Of a DNA stretch of 64,000 nt, positions 8,847 through 17,948 are shown piece after piece. This stretch comes from Rhizobium esperanzae (GTDB lineage Bacteria; Pseudomonadota; Alphaproteobacteria; Rhizobiales; Rhizobiaceae). A program made the translations under genes and the position numbers. Position 1 is the stretch's first letter. The number at the start of each line of letters is the position of its first letter. A model generated the notes under the pieces. The model searched no databases, was not told the origin of the DNA, and saw only the letters and a program-made list of their open reading frames with translations. The stretch spans positions 186,001 to 250,000 of the forward strand of contig NZ_MXPU01000005.1 of assembly GCF_002204185.1 (NCBI RefSeq), read 5' to 3'.

Positions 8847-10154
8847 GTGAGCAAAGTTATTAGTGAATCCAAACGCTCCCTCAATCGCCATGTGGCGGTT
8901 GTCGGCGCGCTGTCCATTGCGTTGGTTTGCGGCATCGGCGGCTGGGCGGCGACGACGGAACTTTCGAGCGCCGTCATCGGCGAAGGCGTCGTTGTCGTCG
9001 ACGGCGACGTCAAGAAGATCCAGCATCTGACGGGCGGTATCGTCTCGGAACTTCTGGTTTCCGAAAACCAGCATGTGTCGGCCGGACAGGTTTTGATACG
9101 GCTTGATGGAACGGCGACAAGAGCACAGCTGTCGATTGTCGAGAGCACGCTTGCTCAGCTTTATGCGCGCCGCGCCCGTCTGAAGGCGGAGCGGATCGGC
9201 GCCGAGTCGTTCGAAGTCGAAGAAAACCTCAGCGATCTGACATCCAGCACCGCGGCGCAGCAGCTGCTCGACGGCGAGCGGAAGTTGTTCGACAGCCGCA
9301 GGTCGGCGCTGATCGGAATGAAGAGTCAGCTGGCGTCGCGCAAGGATCAATTGGGCGAGCAGATCAAAGGCTTGGTCGTTCAGATCAACGCCACCGGCGA
9401 TTCCCTCGGCTTGATCGAACAGGAGCTCGAAGCCGTCGATGTTCTCTACAAAAAGGGTCTGGTCACGCTTCAGCGTTTGAATACCCTCAAGCGCGCCCGC
9501 GCCGATCTCCAGGGTAACAGCGGTCAGGAAATCGCCGCAAAGGCGGAGGCCGAGGGCAAGGCGATCGAAATCGACCGACAGTCGATTCAGCTGGATGAGG
9601 ATCGTCGTTCGGAGATCGCAAAGGACCTGACCGATGTCGAAGCTCAGATCGCCGAAAATGAGGAGCGCCGCGGCACTGCGCTCGATCAACTCCGCCGTCT
9701 CGACATCACCGCGCCGCTCAGCGGCCGCGTTCACGAATTGTCGGTGCACACCGTCAATGGCGTTATCGAAGCCGGTCAGACGCTGGGGCTCGTCGTTCCC
9801 GAAAACGACGATCTGACGGTCCAGGCGAAGGTCGCCACCCGCGATATCGATCAGGTCCATGTCGGCCAATCCGTCGATGTGCGTTTCAGCGCTTTTGATC
9901 AGCGCACGACGCCCGATGTGCAGGCGGTGATCACCTCAATTGCGCCTGATATCGTCAAGGATGAGCGGACGGGGATCAGCTATTACCCGGTGCGCGTCAA
10001 GCCGGAGGCTCAAAGTATCGCGAAGCTGAAATCGATAAAGCTCTATCCCGGCATGCCTGCCGAGGTCTTTATCAAGATCGGCGACCGGACCGTCATTTCT
10101 TATCTCACAAAACCGCTGACCGATCAGATGCAGCATGTATTTCGTGAGGAGTGA
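8847..10154 (+). CDS. prsE: type I secretion membrane fusion protein, HlyD/PrsE family
   Basis: A 435-residue HlyD-family adaptor that links the PrsD ATPase to an outer-membrane channel. It has a short cytoplasmic N-terminus, one membrane helix (about residues 15-37), a barrel-sandwich hybrid half (GEGVVVVDGDVK), a long coiled-coil hairpin (about 95-290) and the closing lipoyl/beta-barrel half beginning ITAPLSGRV. The GTG start at 8847 is preceded by GGAAGGAAG. The outer-membrane TolC-like partner is not in this window, as usual for rhizobia. Length agrees with PrsE (about 434 aa). Confidence 0.88.
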   Translation: MSKVISESKRSLNRHVAVVGALSIALVCGIGGWAATTELSSAVIGEGVVVVDGDVKKIQHLTGGIVSELLVSENQHVSAGQVLIRLDGTATRAQLSIVESTLAQLYARRARLKAERIGAESFEVEENLSDLTSSTAAQQLLDGERKLFDSRRSALIGMKSQLASRKDQLGEQIKGLVVQINATGDSLGLIEQELEAVDVLYKKGLVTLQRLNTLKRARADLQGNSGQEIAAKAEAEGKAIEIDRQSIQLDEDRRSEIAKDLTDVEAQIAENEERRGTALDQLRRLDITAPLSGRVHELSVHTVNGVIEAGQTLGLVVPENDDLTVQAKVATRDIDQVHVGQSVDVRFSAFDQRTTPDVQAVITSIAPDIVKDERTGISYYPVRVKPEAQSIAKLKSIKLYPGMPAEVFIKIGDRTVISYLTKPLTDQMQHVFREE

Positions 10155-10366
10155 TTGGCGCTCCGCGGCGCCGTTGCGGTATGTCGCGGCAGCTGCTATC
10201 CCCGGTTGGATGCAAGGCTGATTTGCGCACTGAAGCGGACATGACAATCTGTCCTTCATGATATTGTCTCAAGCCTGCTGCAAGGCTGGCTTCAAGGGCC
10301 TGCCAGTCGTTCCACAAGGTTCTCCTGTCGGGTGACGTATAGCTCTCGCCGAGATATGGTTCTGTC

Positions 10367-11062
10367 ATGATATGTTTGCGGCTTTGGCGAGCGGCGCCGA
10401 CCCAGAGGCGACTGGCATCGGGTCTGGTTCTGCTTTTAGCCTGCCTCGTGATGGTATTGATGACCGAAAAGAGCGATGCCGAGAACCTTCCGCCGCTGAA
10501 AATAGTGGCTTTCGGAACATCGCTGACAGCGCGTGGGGGATGGCAACCCGGCCTTCAGACAAGGCTTGCTGCCTGCCTGCAGAGATCCGTGAAAGTCGAG
10601 AGCGTCGCAAAGAGCGGCGAGACGTCGACATGGGCCCTGACCCAACTGGATCGGGTCGTTGCCGAGCAGCCGGATATTATTCTGATCGAGCTCTACGCCA
10701 ATGACGCGACATTGCATCGGTTCGTGTCGCTGGCACAAAGCCGAAGGAATATTGCCGACATTCTCGATCAGCTTCATCAACGCCTGCCGCGGGCGCGGAT
10801 TATCCTCATGGCGATGAATCCGTTTTCAGGACTGCGGGGGCTGATCCGTCCCTTTGTCGGTAGCTATATCTCGGCTCATCAGGCGGAGGCACGGAAACGG
10901 GGCCTGGAGTTTATCGATTACCGGCCCGATTGGGAGCGCCTGACTCCTGACGATCTGGCAGCTGCAATTCCTGATGGCGCACATCCGCGGCCTGAAGTCG
11001 CTTCTAAAATCATCGTGCCCCGACTCGCCCGCCACATAGCCGGCCGCGATTGCGGAGAATGA
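10367..11062 (+). CDS. periplasmic SGNH/GDSL-type hydrolase
   Basis: A 231-residue exported esterase-like protein. A hydrophobic signal segment (about residues 15-33) is followed by the SGNH blocks: FGTSLTARGGW (block I; Ser nucleophile in GTS rather than the usual GDS), YAND (Asn of block III) and DGAHP (Asp-His of block V). This is the TesA/arylesterase-like fold, acting on esters such as acyl groups on polysaccharides. R. leguminosarum has an open reading frame of similar type directly downstream of prsE. It may remove O-acetyl groups from EPS, which is inference from location only. The start at 10367 lacks a strong ribosome site. Confidence 0.72.
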   Translation: MICLRLWRAAPTQRRLASGLVLLLACLVMVLMTEKSDAENLPPLKIVAFGTSLTARGGWQPGLQTRLAACLQRSVKVESVAKSGETSTWALTQLDRVVAEQPDIILIELYANDATLHRFVSLAQSRRNIADILDQLHQRLPRARIILMAMNPFSGLRGLIRPFVGSYISAHQAEARKRGLEFIDYRPDWERLTPDDLAAAIPDGAHPRPEVASKIIVPRLARHIAGRDCGE

Positions 11063-11067
11063 AACTC

Positions 11068-11099
11068 CCCGCCTGAGGGCGTCTGCACCTGTCGGCGGG
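11068..11099. terminator. weak convergent stem-loop
   Basis: CCCGCC (11068-11073) pairs with GGCGGG (11094-11099), with an inner AGG/CCT pairing. It lies between the end of the SGNH hydrolase gene and the end of pssE, which converge. No U tract is present, so terminator function is only suggested by position. Confidence 0.3.
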
Positions 11100-11100
11100 T

Positions 11101-11577
11101 TCAACCTGCTGCGAGATAGCCCTTCAAATAGTTGACCAGCGACGTCCGGCCGGCATCGGACACGTCTTGATGAGAGGGGCTGTCCAGGTCCTGGAGGAGA
11201 TAGTCTTTGAGTTCGTCATCGTTCTGGGCGACATAGATGCCCGGCCGGCCGACAAGCTGGCTGACCGTGGCAAGCTGGTGATCGTTTCGGTGCTCGCCAA
11301 GAGCCGCCTTCCGCGGAACAAGAATGATCGGTTTGCCGAAACGCTTCGCCGTGAGGACCGTGCCGATTCCCGCGTGAGAGACGATGACAGTCGCGTCGCG
11401 AAAGACCCTATCGAAGTCCGCAGGCTCGATATTCTTGATCCATTTCATGTTCTGTGGAGTATAGGTGCCCTTGCCGATCTGCGCCAGCACCGGTCTGGTC
11501 AGATCATTTGCGAAGGTATCGACGGCCTTGACGAGGCGATCAAACGGTAGCTGCGTTCCGACGGTGACAAGGATCAA
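11101..11577 (-). CDS. pssE: PssE: Alg13-like catalytic subunit of the glucuronosyltransferase PssDE
   Basis: A 158-residue GT28-type C-terminal half domain (Alg13-like). It opens with ILVTVGTQLPFDRL and carries the nucleotide-sugar binding signature SHAGIGTVL followed by GKPIILVPR and EHRNDHQ. In R. leguminosarum, PssD and PssE together add the second glucuronic acid to the lipid-linked EPS unit. The start is TTG at 11577, overlapping the pssD stop as TTGA, with AGGAG a few bases upstream inside pssD. Earlier frame extensions would lie inside pssD and add no conserved residues. Coupled translation suits an obligate two-subunit enzyme. Confidence 0.85.
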   Translation of the reverse strand: MILVTVGTQLPFDRLVKAVDTFANDLTRPVLAQIGKGTYTPQNMKWIKNIEPADFDRVFRDATVIVSHAGIGTVLTAKRFGKPIILVPRKAALGEHRNDHQLATVSQLVGRPGIYVAQNDDELKDYLLQDLDSPSHQDVSDAGRTSLVNYLKGYLAAG

Positions 11578-12035
11578 AGGACAGCTCCTGCGTAATGGGG
11601 GCCATCCGGCCGCGAGAGATGTTGCCATTGCGTCAGCCAGAGCGTTGCAATATGGCCGGCCAATTTTCCCGATAAGGACAGCTTCTCGACATTGGCGACG
11701 CTATCGATCCAGATCGTTCGCTTGCCCATGAGTCTGCCGGCCAACAGGCAGAACAGGCCAGGAGCTGCTCCGGTCGACAGAACGATATCGGGCTTCAGCT
11801 TGAAGACAATGTAGAATGCGCTGAAAAAACACTTGATTGACATAACGATCGAGTCGCGGCTGCAATCGGGCAGAACCAAGCCATTGCTGATATCGTACTT
11901 TTTTAAGAGACCGGGGATCGTGGTGGCGAAAAATACCTCGCTACCCTCGAAGGCGGCGCGCATAGCCATCATCTGTTCCCAGTGACCGCCTCCGGACGAA
12001 GCGGCGAGAATTTTCCGTTTTTTTCCGTCAGTCAT
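11574..12035 (-). CDS. pssD: PssD: Alg14-like membrane subunit of the glucuronosyltransferase PssDE
   Basis: A 153-residue Alg14-like protein with the N-terminal glycine loop SSGGGHWEQM and the STGAAPG motif. A hydrophobic stretch (about residues 65-82) could anchor the complex to the inner membrane. It recruits the catalytic PssE subunit, encoded immediately downstream with a 4-base overlap. The pair transfers GlcA from UDP-GlcA to GlcA-Glc-PP-lipid in R. leguminosarum EPS synthesis. The ATG at 12035 is preceded by a purine-rich GAGGATGGAT. In other strains pssC lies beside pssDE; here the divergent neighbour is an acyltransferase. Confidence 0.85.
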   Translation of the reverse strand: MTDGKKRKILAASSGGGHWEQMMAMRAAFEGSEVFFATTIPGLLKKYDISNGLVLPDCSRDSIVMSIKCFFSAFYIVFKLKPDIVLSTGAAPGLFCLLAGRLMGKRTIWIDSVANVEKLSLSGKLAGHIATLWLTQWQHLSRPDGPHYAGAVL

Positions 12036-12155
12036 ATTAGATCCATCCTCGCACTATCTTATGGTTCGCGCTGCTATGGTGTCTCCGCATATTCGGAGCC
12101 CGTTGCGAATTGTTCACATTTTGCGAGCCATGCGTTGGAGAGTGTGATTTCCTAT

Positions 12156-12189
12156 TGCAATGCATCATTTTTGAATGCAATGCAATGCA
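12156..12189. promoter_or_regulatory. iterated TGCAATGCA repeats in the pssD/acyltransferase divergent promoter region
   Basis: TGCAATGCA occurs at 12156-12164, 12176-12184 and, overlapping, 12181-12189. The first two copies are 20 bp apart. They lie in the 224-bp gap between two divergent genes and could be binding sites for a shared regulator. No known consensus was recognised. Confidence 0.35.
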
Positions 12190-12259
12190 AGCGGCTCGGC
12201 CGGCATTGACTTCGCGAGTGACAGTGTATCGTCTTGTATCACCTCGAAAGGACAATCGG

Positions 12260-14356
12260 ATGCACAACAATCCCGTACGCGCTTACCGTCCCGATATAGA
12301 TGGTCTTCGTTCGGTTGCCGTCATTTCCGTTGTGCTATTTCATGCAGGTCTGAGGTCATTTTCCGGCGGATTCGTTGGTGTCGATATTTTCTTCGTCATC
12401 TCCGGGTATCTCATTACAGGACATATTTATGGCGACATTCTAAAATCGGAATTCAAATTCACAAGATTCTATGCGCGGCGGGCACGGCGCATATTGCCGG
12501 CGCTGTTTTTCGTATTGGCTGTTTCGTTCCTGATCGGTTTTCTCCTCCTGTCCCCGGGCGAGTTCAGGAAATTTTCGCATAGTGCCATTGCCGCCATGTT
12601 AGGCTTTTCCAACGTCTATTATTGGCTTTCCAGCAACTACTTCTCGCCGGCATCCGACCAACTGCCCATGCTGATGACCTGGAGTCTCGGCGTGGAGGAA
12701 CAGTTTTATATGGTCTTTCCCTGGATCATTTTGTTCCTGAACCGCTACTTCAAGCAGGCTATTCTTCCCGCGATCGCAACGCTTGTCGTACTCTCCTTCA
12801 TATTTTCCGTTGCAGCGTTGAAGATCAATCCGGCTTTCACCTTTTACCTGCTTCCGACCCGCGCATGGGAGCTGGGGATTGGCGGCATTCTCGCTGTGAT
12901 GGAGACAAAAGGTTTGCGTCTCGATCGGGGCGGAAGCGCAGCCGTCAATGCCATTGCATTGATCGGCGCGATATTGATTGTCGCACCGATCTGCGTCTAC
13001 AACGATTCTACGCCTTTTCCCGGAGCTGCGGCGCTTTTGCCGGTTCTCGGGTCGGCGCTGCTGATTGCGACCCCAAGCTCGATCGTGGCTTTTGCACTCG
13101 GTTCGCGGCCGTTCGTTTTTATCGGGCTTGTCTCATATTCCTGGTATCTGTGGCATTGGCCTCTTTTGAGCTTCGCCAGCGTCGCATCCGTCTGGCCATT
13201 GCCGCAATCGACGGCTTTGCTCATCGTTGGGATCTCATTGATCCTGGCGGTTCTGACGTATTATCTCGTGGAGAAGCCGTTTCGGCGCCCGGGTCTTTCC
13301 AATGGCCGCACACTTTGGCGCTACGCAACGGCCCTGGCGGTTTTCGCGCTTCCTTTCGCGCTGACCGCGCTACTGGCTGGCGTTCCACAGAGATTTGGTT
13401 CACAGGTTGCCAGGATCGAAGAGATCGCAGGCGGGCGTGAAGCATGCCTCGTATCTTATGGTGCAACCGCCCCAGCTCTCGGCAGCAACTGCCAACCTGC
13501 AGGCAATACCGAGCCTGCGATAGCCTTGATCGGCGACAGCCATGCGGCTGCACTTGCGCCCGGATTGCGAGCCATCGCGCAAGAGCGGGGTTACCAGCTT
13601 TACGTCTTTACCAAAACATCCTGCCCGCCGCTGACAGACGCCACGCGCTACATGCCCAACCATCCGCTCCATGCTGCAGAATGCTCGGCTTATAACGCCA
13701 AAGTATCGGGTTTGCTGCGTGAAAACGATGCGATCAAGAAAGTTATCCTGGCCGGGTACTGGTCTGCTCCGATGCGTGAGGCAGAGACCGGTTCGCGCTA
13801 TATCAGCCCGGGCGCCAATGGCGCAGAGCAGGCCGAAAACCAAAATGGGCCGACCCTGGAGTCGGCACTTGCATCGCAGGTCGCCCAATTGCGGGCCATG
13901 AACAAGGATGTGGTCCTTCTGCAAGACGTTCCACTGTTCAACTTTAATCCTGTCCGTGCCGTGCTCCAGCGTGCGATACCCTTCAGAGCGGCGTTTGGAA
14001 GATGGCTCGACGGCGATCGTGATCTGACACCATATGATGCTCCGATGAAAGCTGTCGCGAATTTCAACGATCCGGTCAGGGATATTATCGCGCGTGTCGC
14101 GGAGAAATCACCGCCTGGCGTGGCCCTGGTCGATCCTTTCAACGCGCTTTGCCCGGGAGCTCGGTGCAGTTTTTCCGCCGCCGACGGCGCGCCGTTGTTC
14201 ATAGACAACCAGCATCTATCGACCGTCGGCTCGGAAATTGCCGCCAGGGCAGTCCTTCCGGCGGATGACGAGGAGAAAATGAGGACGACGTCTTTCTCTG
14301 ACCAACAGTCTCGGATGACTGGTATTGTGAGGCATATTGATACGCCGGTCCGCTGA
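12260..14356 (+). CDS. OafA/YrhL-type acyltransferase with C-terminal SGNH domain
   Basis: A 698-residue inner-membrane O-acyltransferase. The N-terminal acyltransferase-3 domain (about residues 1-365) starts with YRPDIDGLR, contains the family His in LFHAG and has about ten membrane helices. A periplasmic SGNH domain (about 420-660) follows, with GDSHAAAL (nucleophile block) and DNQHLS (Asp-His). Such fusions acetylate surface polysaccharides such as O-antigen and EPS. ATG at 12260 is chosen because AAAGGA lies about 8 bases upstream and the protein then starts at the usual distance from the first helix. It is divergent from pssD, so EPS is the likely acceptor. A paralogue occurs at 60880-62862. 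Confidence 0.82.
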   Translation: MHNNPVRAYRPDIDGLRSVAVISVVLFHAGLRSFSGGFVGVDIFFVISGYLITGHIYGDILKSEFKFTRFYARRARRILPALFFVLAVSFLIGFLLLSPGEFRKFSHSAIAAMLGFSNVYYWLSSNYFSPASDQLPMLMTWSLGVEEQFYMVFPWIILFLNRYFKQAILPAIATLVVLSFIFSVAALKINPAFTFYLLPTRAWELGIGGILAVMETKGLRLDRGGSAAVNAIALIGAILIVAPICVYNDSTPFPGAAALLPVLGSALLIATPSSIVAFALGSRPFVFIGLVSYSWYLWHWPLLSFASVASVWPLPQSTALLIVGISLILAVLTYYLVEKPFRRPGLSNGRTLWRYATALAVFALPFALTALLAGVPQRFGSQVARIEEIAGGREACLVSYGATAPALGSNCQPAGNTEPAIALIGDSHAAALAPGLRAIAQERGYQLYVFTKTSCPPLTDATRYMPNHPLHAAECSAYNAKVSGLLRENDAIKKVILAGYWSAPMREAETGSRYISPGANGAEQAENQNGPTLESALASQVAQLRAMNKDVVLLQDVPLFNFNPVRAVLQRAIPFRAAFGRWLDGDRDLTPYDAPMKAVANFNDPVRDIIARVAEKSPPGVALVDPFNALCPGARCSFSAADGAPLFIDNQHLSTVGSEIAARAVLPADDEEKMRTTSFSDQQSRMTGIVRHIDTPVR

Positions 14357-14561
14357 ACTCGCTTCAGCTCCTGTGTGAACAGTGGTGACCTTCACCTCTT
14401 CACATTCCGCAACGAATGCGCCCAAGCGCCGATTCAATTAATGCACTGTCATCCGCGGCCTCGACGCCATGGGATCGACCAGTTGAAAAATGGGCGGCTT
14501 CCAGTGCGCTGGAAGCCGTGCGTCTAGGCAATCGCGCCTTCCAAAAGATCGATTCCAACTT

Positions 14562-14702
14562 TCAGGCCAAGCCGCTAAGCCGCGGCAACCTTAGCTCTGA
14601 GGCTGATGGATTTGAGATAGCGCCCCACGGCTTTTCGATGAACGTATTAATCAAAGCACCGCCACCGGCAGCGATCCCAAAATAATTAAAAGTTCTATCC
14701 AT
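14562..14702 (-). CDS. possible small ORF overlapping the end of the polymerase gene
   Basis: A 46-codon frame begins with ATG at 14702, overlapping the polymerase stop (ATGGATAG), and encodes a Gly-rich stretch GIAAGGGALINTF followed by about 27 residues. The overlap is typical of translational coupling, but no purine-rich site is obvious and no family is recognised. It could be a real tiny gene, the degenerate start of a lost downstream gene, or chance. The rest of the gap (14357-14561) shows nothing. Confidence 0.22.
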   Translation of the reverse strand: MDRTFNYFGIAAGGGALINTFIEKPWGAISNPSASELRLPRLSGLA

Positions 14703-16035
14703 TGTGTGTGTTCATCGACGAGCGACCGCTCTTCATTCTGCTTAGCGGAAGCGAGACAACCAAGTATGGCCAGAGAATGACTGGCGCCAGCATCATTCCC
14801 GCTTCCATCATTGAGCCAACCACGATCAGAAGAATGATTGCAACTTCCTTGGAGTGTGTGGCACGAAGCTCGGTAGAACGTTGGATCGTTACTAGACGGC
14901 CGCCCAGGCGCTGAAGAATAAAGGCTGTCCAGGCAATCATGCCCGGTACCCCGATGTTGAGGGCAAGTTCCAAGTAGGTGTTATGGGTGGAGCGTGCGTC
15001 GAAGGTCAGCGAGACATATTGCTCCATAATTTCCGGCTGACGGAAAACGGCAAAACCGTAACCAAAAAGAGGGCGGTCGTATACCAGAGGCAGCAATTGG
15101 TCCCAGATATTAGTGCGTCCGGAAAAGGTAAGGTCTTTTCCAAATGCGTCCGCAATCATTTGTGCAACGCCGAGATAGGCGAAGGATGCCGCCACTCCCA
15201 AGATAATGCAGAAGAAGAAAACAATGAAGGAACGCGCCAGTGAGTTTCTCACGGTTTGCATCATACGTGAGCCGGCCAATGTGGCCACGCCGATGGCCAC
15301 CATAACAACCGCAGTCGAAGATTTGGAAACCACGATGAGTAGGAGAGTACACAGCAACGCCGCCCAGCGTATAAGTTGGCTATAGCGTAATGGTCCTCTT
15401 GGCATTCCCAGCGACAGCATGGTTATGAAACTGACGGCACAAAACTGACCAAGGCCGTTCTTGTGGTAGAATAGACCCTTAACCATGCCGGCATAGGATC
15501 CTCCCATCACAGCATATCTTGGCAAGGCCACGGTATACAGGATGTTCGCAAAGGCCGCGAACATACCAAAGGTCGCCAGAAGCCGGAAGGTTTCAACGCT
15601 GCCGTATCGATGCCGGTAGAGCAACGGCGCTACTGTCAGCACGGCGACGGCGGCAATGCCGCGCATGGACGCGCTAAAACTGATGGAAAGCCCAAGGGAA
15701 ATGATTGAGAGTATAATAACGACGAAAACCAGAACCGGGATCCTCCGAAAATAGGAAAGGAAACGGTTTGGTTCCAATACGAAGTAAAGGCCGATCAGCG
15801 GAATGAGGCTGTACAGCATCAGTTTCTGCGCAAACGGATCAACAGATGCATCTTCATTGAAGTTTGAGGGATAGCCGTACCACATCCCGGTTGTTCGCAA
15901 GAGTGTTAGATAGAACATTCCGGTGAGGAGCACGCGGATAAGCGTTTCCTTTCTGATGCCGCGACGTGGCCGCGGTCGGACGGCTGGCCGCAGGATGACT
16001 TCCTGGTCCGAAAGATAAGAATGGCCGAGACTCAT
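14695..16035 (-). CDS. Wzy-type EPS polymerase (O-antigen ligase superfamily, ExoQ-like)
   Basis: A 446-residue polytopic inner-membrane protein with about 11-12 hydrophobic helices and the Wzy_C domain. That domain contains FSGRTNIW, then a periplasmic loop with GYGFAVF and the conserved His in ARSTHNTYLELALNIG. Proteins of this type polymerise lipid-linked repeat units in the periplasm; in rhizobial EPS pathways ExoQ and PssT do this. ATG at 16035 is chosen because GCAGGAG lies about 9 bases upstream; an upstream TTG at 16053 lacks a site. It is the last clear gene of the minus-strand EPS operon, 24 bases after the preceding glycosyltransferase. Confidence 0.78.
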   Translation of the reverse strand: MSLGHSYLSDQEVILRPAVRPRPRRGIRKETLIRVLLTGMFYLTLLRTTGMWYGYPSNFNEDASVDPFAQKLMLYSLIPLIGLYFVLEPNRFLSYFRRIPVLVFVVIILSIISLGLSISFSASMRGIAAVAVLTVAPLLYRHRYGSVETFRLLATFGMFAAFANILYTVALPRYAVMGGSYAGMVKGLFYHKNGLGQFCAVSFITMLSLGMPRGPLRYSQLIRWAALLCTLLLIVVSKSSTAVVMVAIGVATLAGSRMMQTVRNSLARSFIVFFFCIILGVAASFAYLGVAQMIADAFGKDLTFSGRTNIWDQLLPLVYDRPLFGYGFAVFRQPEIMEQYVSLTFDARSTHNTYLELALNIGVPGMIAWTAFILQRLGGRLVTIQRSTELRATHSKEVAIILLIVVGSMMEAGMMLAPVILWPYLVVSLPLSRMKSGRSSMNTHNG

Positions 16036-16059
16036 CCGAGGGTACTCCTGCAAACAGTA

Positions 16060-17043
16060 TCAGAAGGCGGCATTGGGCCTATATTCCTGGTATGCGTGTC
16101 CGAGAATTCCGTTCACCATGCCGGCACCGCGTAGTACATGGGTGAGTGCCCGCATGCCCCAATAGGGTGAAACCAGGATCGCCGGCAGCATGACCAGCCC
16201 AAGCATCACTCTCGTAGCGCCATAGGCTGCGCGATAGAGCCGGCGGTTGAGGTTGCCGTGCAGGACCTCGCTGACGGCGAAAGTGTTGCCGAGGCGATAT
16301 TGTCGCTGCAAGACCCACTTCCAAGTCATGCGGCTGGCGGGAACGATATCATAGACCAGTGCCTTGTCAGCCCAGAAAACCTGCATGCCACGACGAATTG
16401 CCTGATTGAAGAAGAGATAGTCAGTGCCGCCGGTGAAGCGCATTTTCTCTTCGAAGCGCAGATTCCATGAGCGGATGAGGGGATAATCGAACATGACATT
16501 GTTCGAAGCTGCATAGGAAATGCGCTGACCGTCCTTGTTCTTCTTGCGCTCGAAAACCCTTGCCTTGATGAAATATTCAGGCGGATTCTCAGGATAGACC
16601 GGCTGAACAGGACCGTAGACGCAATCGGCGCGGTTTTTTTCCCGGGTCTCCAGCATCGCATCGAGCCAGCCGTCGACCGGCCATTCGTCATCGTCGAGAA
16701 AGCAGAAGAGATCGGTGCCGGCAGGGGCCGAATCGAGCGCCCGATTTCGCGCAAAGGGGATGCCCTGGTTCTGTTCGACGACATAGATCAGATCATAGGC
16801 GCCCGTTTGGCCGAAAGCCTCGACCGTGGCTCTTGCGCTGCCGGCGGCATCGTTGTCGACGATCACCATCGTCAGATGATAGGGGCGAGCCGGATGCCTG
16901 GTCTGGCGTGTCATCACGTCGAGCAGCTTGGCGATCCCGTCCAGCCGCCGATAGGTCAGCACGCCGACGGCGATGTTCAACGGCGACGCGCCTGACGGAT
17001 CAGTTCCGGTTGATGAAGGCGGAAAGGTGTCCTGCTGGTTCAT
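16060..17043 (-). CDS. family 2 glycosyltransferase (ExoM-like) for EPS repeat-unit assembly
   Basis: A 327-residue GT-A enzyme with NIAVGVLTYRR at the start, the UDP-binding IVDNDAAGSA region and the metal-binding acidic motif FLDDDEWP near residue 118. This last motif is typical of ExoM/SpsQ-type glucosyltransferases. Two hydrophobic helices near the C-terminus (about 270-300) suggest membrane association. Its ATG overlaps the upstream gene's stop by 4 bases (ATGA). It would add one sugar, probably glucose, to the lipid-linked EPS intermediate; donor and position cannot be read from sequence. Order suggests correspondence to pssF or pssG. Confidence 0.82.
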   Translation of the reverse strand: MNQQDTFPPSSTGTDPSGASPLNIAVGVLTYRRLDGIAKLLDVMTRQTRHPARPYHLTMVIVDNDAAGSARATVEAFGQTGAYDLIYVVEQNQGIPFARNRALDSAPAGTDLFCFLDDDEWPVDGWLDAMLETREKNRADCVYGPVQPVYPENPPEYFIKARVFERKKNKDGQRISYAASNNVMFDYPLIRSWNLRFEEKMRFTGGTDYLFFNQAIRRGMQVFWADKALVYDIVPASRMTWKWVLQRQYRLGNTFAVSEVLHGNLNRRLYRAAYGATRVMLGLVMLPAILVSPYWGMRALTHVLRGAGMVNGILGHAYQEYRPNAAF

Positions 17044-17924
17044 GACTGTCCTCTCCGCAGCATAGTCCCCAAACGCTTACGCGCGGCCATCAAGGCCACT
17101 TCGTTGACGGCATCATCGCCGAACGGACCGCCGGCCACGGTGTTGCGAGCTTCGCTCCTCAGTTTCAAAAGCGATGTCGTTTCGGCAATGCCTCCGGCCA
17201 CCAGGCTCTTACCCAGCGCATGCAGCCCATCATAGCGGCGCGCCAGCTCCAATCCTGTGGCGATCATAATCCGTGGGCGCAGTGTTTTTGCCCTGCTCGT
17301 GCCCGTATAGCGGTTCGAGGCATGAATGCGCTGAAAGGTCAGCGGCGTTTCGACAATGGCGCCGCGACCGAGATAGGCGGCTGCAAACTTGATGTAATTG
17401 TCGCTGAGCACGACGTCTTTCGCGACGGACATCGGCAGGATCTGGGACAGGAGGTCGCGGCGGAAGCTCAAGCCGGAGGTCGGCACCGGAAGCGAGGGAA
17501 AGCCGCCCCTGCGCAGGGTGTCCCGTTTGTCGAAAAGCGTCACCTGCAACTTCGCGGGAGGCTGGTCGTCTTCGTTGGTCGTCACACGGTCGAAACACCA
17601 GTCGATCTCGTTGCGGTCATAGACCTCGACAATGCGCGCGAGTTTGCCAGGCAGAAACGCATCATCGGCATCGAGGAGAAAGAGGATATCGCCGCTTGCA
17701 GCCGCAAACCCTGCGTTGAAGCTCGAGGCCTGGCCACCGTTTTCCTTCAATACGGATCGGATCTGCTCGCCGTAGGAAGCGAGGATCTCCCTGGAATCAT
17801 CCGTGGAGCCATCGTCGACGACAATCACCTCGTAGTCGGGATAGGTCTGCGACAGGACACTGTCGATGCATGGGCGCAAGAAATGCCCATAATTGAAATT
17901 GTTGATCAGCACCGAAAGTTTCAA
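17040..17924 (-). CDS. family 2 glycosyltransferase in EPS operon
   Basis: A 294-residue GT2 enzyme. The GT-A fold is shown by LSVLINNFNYG, EVIVVDDGSTDDS (nucleotide binding), NGGQASSFNAG and the DxD-type motif LLDADD near residue 83. A Ser/Thr/Arg-rich C-terminal half may bind the acceptor. It overlaps the next gene by 4 bases and lies 24 bases after the preceding gene, placing it inside the EPS operon. It presumably transfers one hexose from a UDP-sugar; the exact step is not determinable. Order suggests the pssH position. Confidence 0.82.
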   Translation of the reverse strand: MKLSVLINNFNYGHFLRPCIDSVLSQTYPDYEVIVVDDGSTDDSREILASYGEQIRSVLKENGGQASSFNAGFAAASGDILFLLDADDAFLPGKLARIVEVYDRNEIDWCFDRVTTNEDDQPPAKLQVTLFDKRDTLRRGGFPSLPVPTSGLSFRRDLLSQILPMSVAKDVVLSDNYIKFAAAYLGRGAIVETPLTFQRIHASNRYTGTSRAKTLRPRIMIATGLELARRYDGLHALGKSLVAGGIAETTSLLKLRSEARNTVAGGPFGDDAVNEVALMAARKRLGTMLRRGQS

Positions 17925-17948
17925 ATTACCGTCTCCTGGGCCAATCGA

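Noticed and set aside
8481..9869. 462-codon minus-strand frame
   Set aside because: Antisense to prsD and prsE, whose motifs are complete on the plus strand.
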